Shown here in pieces: positions 14,961-16,677 of a stretch of DNA of 16,677 nt. Position 1 is the stretch's first letter, and the number at the start of each line of letters is the position of its first letter. The translations under genes and the position numbers were made by a program. The DNA comes from an uncultured Collinsella sp. (GTDB taxonomy: Bacteria; Actinomycetota; Coriobacteriia; Coriobacteriales; Coriobacteriaceae), in assembly GCA_900555225.1 (NCBI GenBank), contig USKL01000004.1, positions 1 through 16,677 of the forward strand, in the 5' to 3' direction. Under the pieces are notes generated by a model, which saw only the letters and a program-made list of their open reading frames with translations, had not been told where the DNA came from and did not search any database.

Positions 14961-15041
14961 GCTCGAAGCCGTCTTTCGAACCACGAGGACCGCTCAATCG
15001 TCAAGCTATTTTCCCCAGTGGGTCGATTCTGTGGGGCAAAC

Positions 15042-15089
15042 GGTCAAAATTTGTCCAATCGGATGGTATTCGTGAACAAACGAACGTTT
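15042..15089. promoter_or_regulatory. Two small inverted repeats upstream of fba
   Basis: GGTCAAA (15042-15048) and TTTGTCC (15050-15056) are symmetric about A15049 with one mismatch. AAACGAACGTTT (15078-15089) is symmetric around AA and overlaps the putative -35. Both have the form of repressor or activator sites; no factor can be named. Confidence 0.3.
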
Positions 15090-15114
15090 ATGCTCGGGTA
15101 TGTCGTGGTAAAAT
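15087..15114 (+). promoter_or_regulatory. Probable fba promoter
   Basis: TAAAAT at 15109-15114 (5 of 6) lies 16 nt after TTTATG (15087-15092, 3 of 6). Transcription would start near 15121 and give a leader of about 33 nt with AGGAGG 8 nt before the fba ATG. Since fba is expected to be strongly expressed, the weak -35 suggests an activator or another start. Confidence 0.5.
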
Positions 15115-15153
15115 CTCAGACGTTATCGGAGCAACCTTACAGGAGGTTTCTTT

Positions 15154-16020
15154 ATGCTCGTCAACGCAGCAGACATGCTCAAGAAGGCCGAGGCCGGCAA
15201 GTACGGTCTCGGTGCCTTCAACACCAACAACCTCGAGTGGACCCTGGCTATTCTCCAGGCCGCCGAGGAGGCCAAGTCTCCGCTGATCCTTCAGTGCACC
15301 GCTGGTGCCGCTAAGTGGATGGGCGGTTTCAAGGTCTGCGCCGACATGGTCAAGGCTGCCGTCGAGGCCACGGGCGTTACCGTTCCCGTCGCCCTTCACC
15401 TCGATCACGGTTCTTACGAGGACTGCTTCAAGTGCATCGAGGCCGGCTTCACGTCCATCATGTATGACGGCTCTCACGAGGAGACCTTCCAGCTTAACCT
15501 CGACCGCACCAAGGAGCTCGTTGAGCTTGCCCACTCCAAGGGCATGTCCATCGAGGCCGAGGTCGGCGGCATCGGCGGCACCGAGGACGGCGTGACCTCC
15601 AGCGGCGAGCTCGCTGATCCTGCTGAGTGCAAGCAGATTGCTGACCTGGGCGTCGACTTCCTCGCCTGCGGTATCGGCAACATCCACGGCGTGTACCCTG
15701 CCGACTGGGCTGGCCTTTCCTTCGAGCGCCTGGGCGAGATCAAGGCTCAGACCGGCGACCTGCCCCTCGTCCTGCACGGTGGCACCGGCATCCCCGAGGA
15801 TCAGATCAAGAAGGCCATCTCCCTGGGTATCTCCAAGATCAACGTCAACACCGATCTGCAGCTCGTCTTTGCCAAGGGCGTTCGCGAGTACATCGAGGCT
15901 GGCAAGGATCAGCAGGGCAAGGGCTTTGACCCCCGCAAGCTCCTCAAGCCTGGTCGCGACAACATCGTTGCCCGCACCAAGGAGCTCATGGAGGAGTTTG
16001 GCTCCGTCAACAAGGCGTAA
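15154..16020 (+). CDS. fba: Class II fructose-bisphosphate aldolase
   Basis: This 288-residue zinc enzyme splits fructose 1,6-bisphosphate into glyceraldehyde 3-phosphate and dihydroxyacetone phosphate in glycolysis. The ATG at 15154 has AGGAGG 8 nt upstream. Visible features: GAFNTNN (20-26), the catalytic and metal pair in LHLDHG (Asp84, His85), EAEVGGIGG (134-142), the metal ligand His178 in GNIHG, His208 in VLHGGTG, and the phosphate-binding INVNTDLQ (229-236). Length and motifs suit the class IIB Gram-positive group. Tagatose-bisphosphate aldolases (GatY/KbaY) share the fold and cannot be fully excluded, but the lone position and the highly biased, C- or G-ending codons fit a constitutive core gene. 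Cys-rich FKCIEAGF is ordinary for the family. Confidence 0.93.
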   Translation: MLVNAADMLKKAEAGKYGLGAFNTNNLEWTLAILQAAEEAKSPLILQCTAGAAKWMGGFKVCADMVKAAVEATGVTVPVALHLDHGSYEDCFKCIEAGFTSIMYDGSHEETFQLNLDRTKELVELAHSKGMSIEAEVGGIGGTEDGVTSSGELADPAECKQIADLGVDFLACGIGNIHGVYPADWAGLSFERLGEIKAQTGDLPLVLHGGTGIPEDQIKKAISLGISKINVNTDLQLVFAKGVREYIEAGKDQQGKGFDPRKLLKPGRDNIVARTKELMEEFGSVNKA

Positions 16021-16042
16021 GTAGCGGTTTAACTTTCCCGTC

Positions 16043-16135
16043 GGAGGCCCCGTTCACCCTACGCTGTTTCCTTTGCGCTCACCTGGCTTCGCCAGAAGTC
16101 GCGCCAAGGAAACAGTTCCGGGGGACGGGGCTTCC
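16043..16135. repeat. Long nested inverted repeat downstream of fba
   Basis: GGAGGCCCCGT (16043-16053) pairs with ACGGGGCTTCC (16125-16135; 10 of 11 and one G-U). Inside, 16064-16078 (CTGTTTCC and on) pairs with 16101-16115 at 14 of 15 positions. At the centre CTGGC (16083-16087) pairs with GCCAG (16091-16095) around TTC. The transcript would fold into a long rod starting 23 nt after fba. It may act as a loose terminator or mRNA end, but the tail TTCCTTCGTTT is only partly T. Confidence 0.65.
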
Positions 16136-16269
16136 TTCGTTTAACGCCGCAGGGTTACGAGTCTGAATTAAGATGGCTACTGGCTTTGCCAGAAGTCGCG
16201 CGACGGAATCAGCTCCGGGGAAACGGGGCCTCCTTCGTTAACTCGCTACAGGGTTACTGGGCTGAATTC
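16083..16269 (+). repeat. Tandem imperfect direct repeat (about 90 bp, two copies)
   Basis: 16083-16170 and 16180-16269 align along their length with roughly 80% identity: both begin CTGGCTTxGCCAGAAGTCGC, share ACGGGGC-TCCTTCGTT, and end with AGGGTTAC and CTGAATT. The second copy lacks the left arm of the inverted repeat. Its ACGGGGCCTCC (16223-16233) is an exact partner for 16043-16053, better than the first copy's arm. A T6 run follows at 16271-16276. The rest of the gene-free stretch to 16376 shows only the promoter listed separately. Confidence 0.65.
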
Positions 16270-16311
16270 ATTTTTTATAGGTACCGTTTATCGGTGTTGA
16301 GAGTTCCTTTA

Positions 16312-16341
16312 TTGGGGCTTTCTTTTTTATCTCGCTACAAT
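16312..16341 (+). promoter_or_regulatory. Probable promoter of the last gene
   Basis: TACAAT at 16336-16341 (5 of 6) lies 18 nt after TTGGGG (16312-16317, which keeps TTG). Transcription would start near 16348, about 29 nt before the ATG at 16377. The surrounding T-rich sequence supports a promoter. Confidence 0.5.
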
Positions 16342-16376
16342 GGACTTCAAGCGTTCTAGTGACTTGGAGTTTTGGT

Positions 16377-16677
16377 ATGGCTGTTATTAATGTGCTGCCT
16401 TCGGATGGGAAGGTTATTGACGAGGGTCCTGTTGGTTGTTCTGTTGATGTTTGCAATGATGACTTCCGTTTTCTAGATGTTGGCTTGCCACCCGAGATTC
16501 TGCGTTTAAAGGACGCGGGGTATCTTTCGCAGGCTATTGAGGCTTGCGACCGCCTACTTGCCCAAGATCCCGATCCCTCGCTTGCTGCCTGCGTTCGTGC
16601 CGAGCGGTATCGCATGCTTGAGACGCCGCTTCATTTTTCGGTGTCGCGCGATCGGGCTATTGCGATGATTCGCGAGG
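16377..16677 (+). CDS. N-terminus of a protein, possibly transglutaminase-like (cut by the window end)
   Basis: An ATG at 16377 with GGAG 7 nt upstream opens a frame of 100 codons that runs off the window. It begins MAVINVLPSDGKVIDEG and continues with LPPEILRLKDAGYLSQAIEAC, a soluble helical segment, then ERYRMLETPLHFSVSRDRAIAMI. The pattern of a helix repeat with 'ageYlxxAIxxxDrLL' followed by an aromatic/Ser segment and an 'A-x-x-M-I-R-E' helix resembles the N-terminal region found before the transglutaminase core in some Gram-positive cytoplasmic proteins. The catalytic domain would lie beyond the window, so this is a tentative guess. There is no signal peptide. Of the 28 codons after the start, 19 end in T, against 2 of 28 at the start of fba. 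Confidence 0.55.
   Translation, partial: MAVINVLPSDGKVIDEGPVGCSVDVCNDDFRFLDVGLPPEILRLKDAGYLSQAIEACDRLLAQDPDPSLAACVRAERYRMLETPLHFSVSRDRAIAMIRE

Noticed and set aside
14960..14985. TTCGAAcc resembling a tRNA T-arm
   Set aside because: No acceptor or anticodon stems can be built around it.
15013..15036. CCCCA/TGGGG stem after the MBL hydrolase gene
   Set aside because: Only 5 bp with a 14-nt loop and no T-run, too weak for a terminator call.
14888..15286. Plus-strand ORF of 132 codons spanning the MBL-fba gap
   Set aside because: Overlaps the end of the hydrolase and the start of fba in another frame, without a family match.
16268..16615. Minus-strand ORF of 115 codons at the right end
   Set aside because: Basic, Ser/Thr-rich shadow opposite the better-supported plus-strand gene starting at 16377.

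Overview
The window looks like chromosomal DNA of a high-GC actinobacterium of the class Coriobacteriia, most likely Collinsella or a close relative. This is inferred from the G/C-rich third codon positions, the protein sequences (a RecJ-RecQ fusion, a class II aldolase, a Tat-like lipoprotein solute-binding protein) and the intergenic palindromes. I could not run a search, so the genus is a judgement, not a result. No rRNA, tRNA, CRISPR array, transposase or phage gene is visible.

Layout. (1) 1-705 is a scrambled left edge. A minus-strand reading frame begins like homoserine dehydrogenase and, after five shared residues, continues as the C-terminus of a ROK glucokinase. It is followed by the last 14 codons of a second, divergent livJ gene, and then by an A/T-rich leader with repeats and hairpins. 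(2) 706-5567 is a complete branched-chain amino acid ABC transporter, livJ-livH-livM-livG-livF. Two hairpins separate livJ from the membrane and ATPase genes, which are tightly packed, and a strong terminator closes the operon at 5581-5615. A 69-bp near-perfect palindrome follows directly. (3) 5743-7221 is a two-gene unit of cutC and a HIT/GalT-like protein (DUF4931 type). (4) 7251-8249, on the minus strand, is a BASS-family (bile acid:sodium symporter-like) transporter converging on it. (5) 8473-14188 holds a possible 21-codon leader ORF, a 1095-residue RecJ-RecQ fusion and, 15 nt later, a bifunctional Rel (p)ppGpp synthetase/hydrolase, followed by a terminator. (6) 14277-14960 is a glyoxalase II-like metallo-beta-lactamase-fold hydrolase. 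(7) 15154-16020 is class II fructose-bisphosphate aldolase with its own promoter. (8) 16021-16376 is gene-free and holds a structured, partly duplicated repeat. (9) 16377 to the end is the start of a T-rich gene that may encode a transglutaminase-like protein.

How the parts work together. The liv genes form one high-affinity uptake system for branched-chain amino acids. RecJ-RecQ couples a helicase to a 5'-3' single-strand exonuclease for DNA end processing and shares a transcript with the stringent-response enzyme Rel. The aldolase is a core glycolytic gene with strongly biased codons. The points that most deserve a second look are the hom/glk chimera, the livJ scar, the 5616-5684 palindrome, the RecJ-RecQ fusion with its overlapping leader ORF, and the alternative-pairing repeat after fba.
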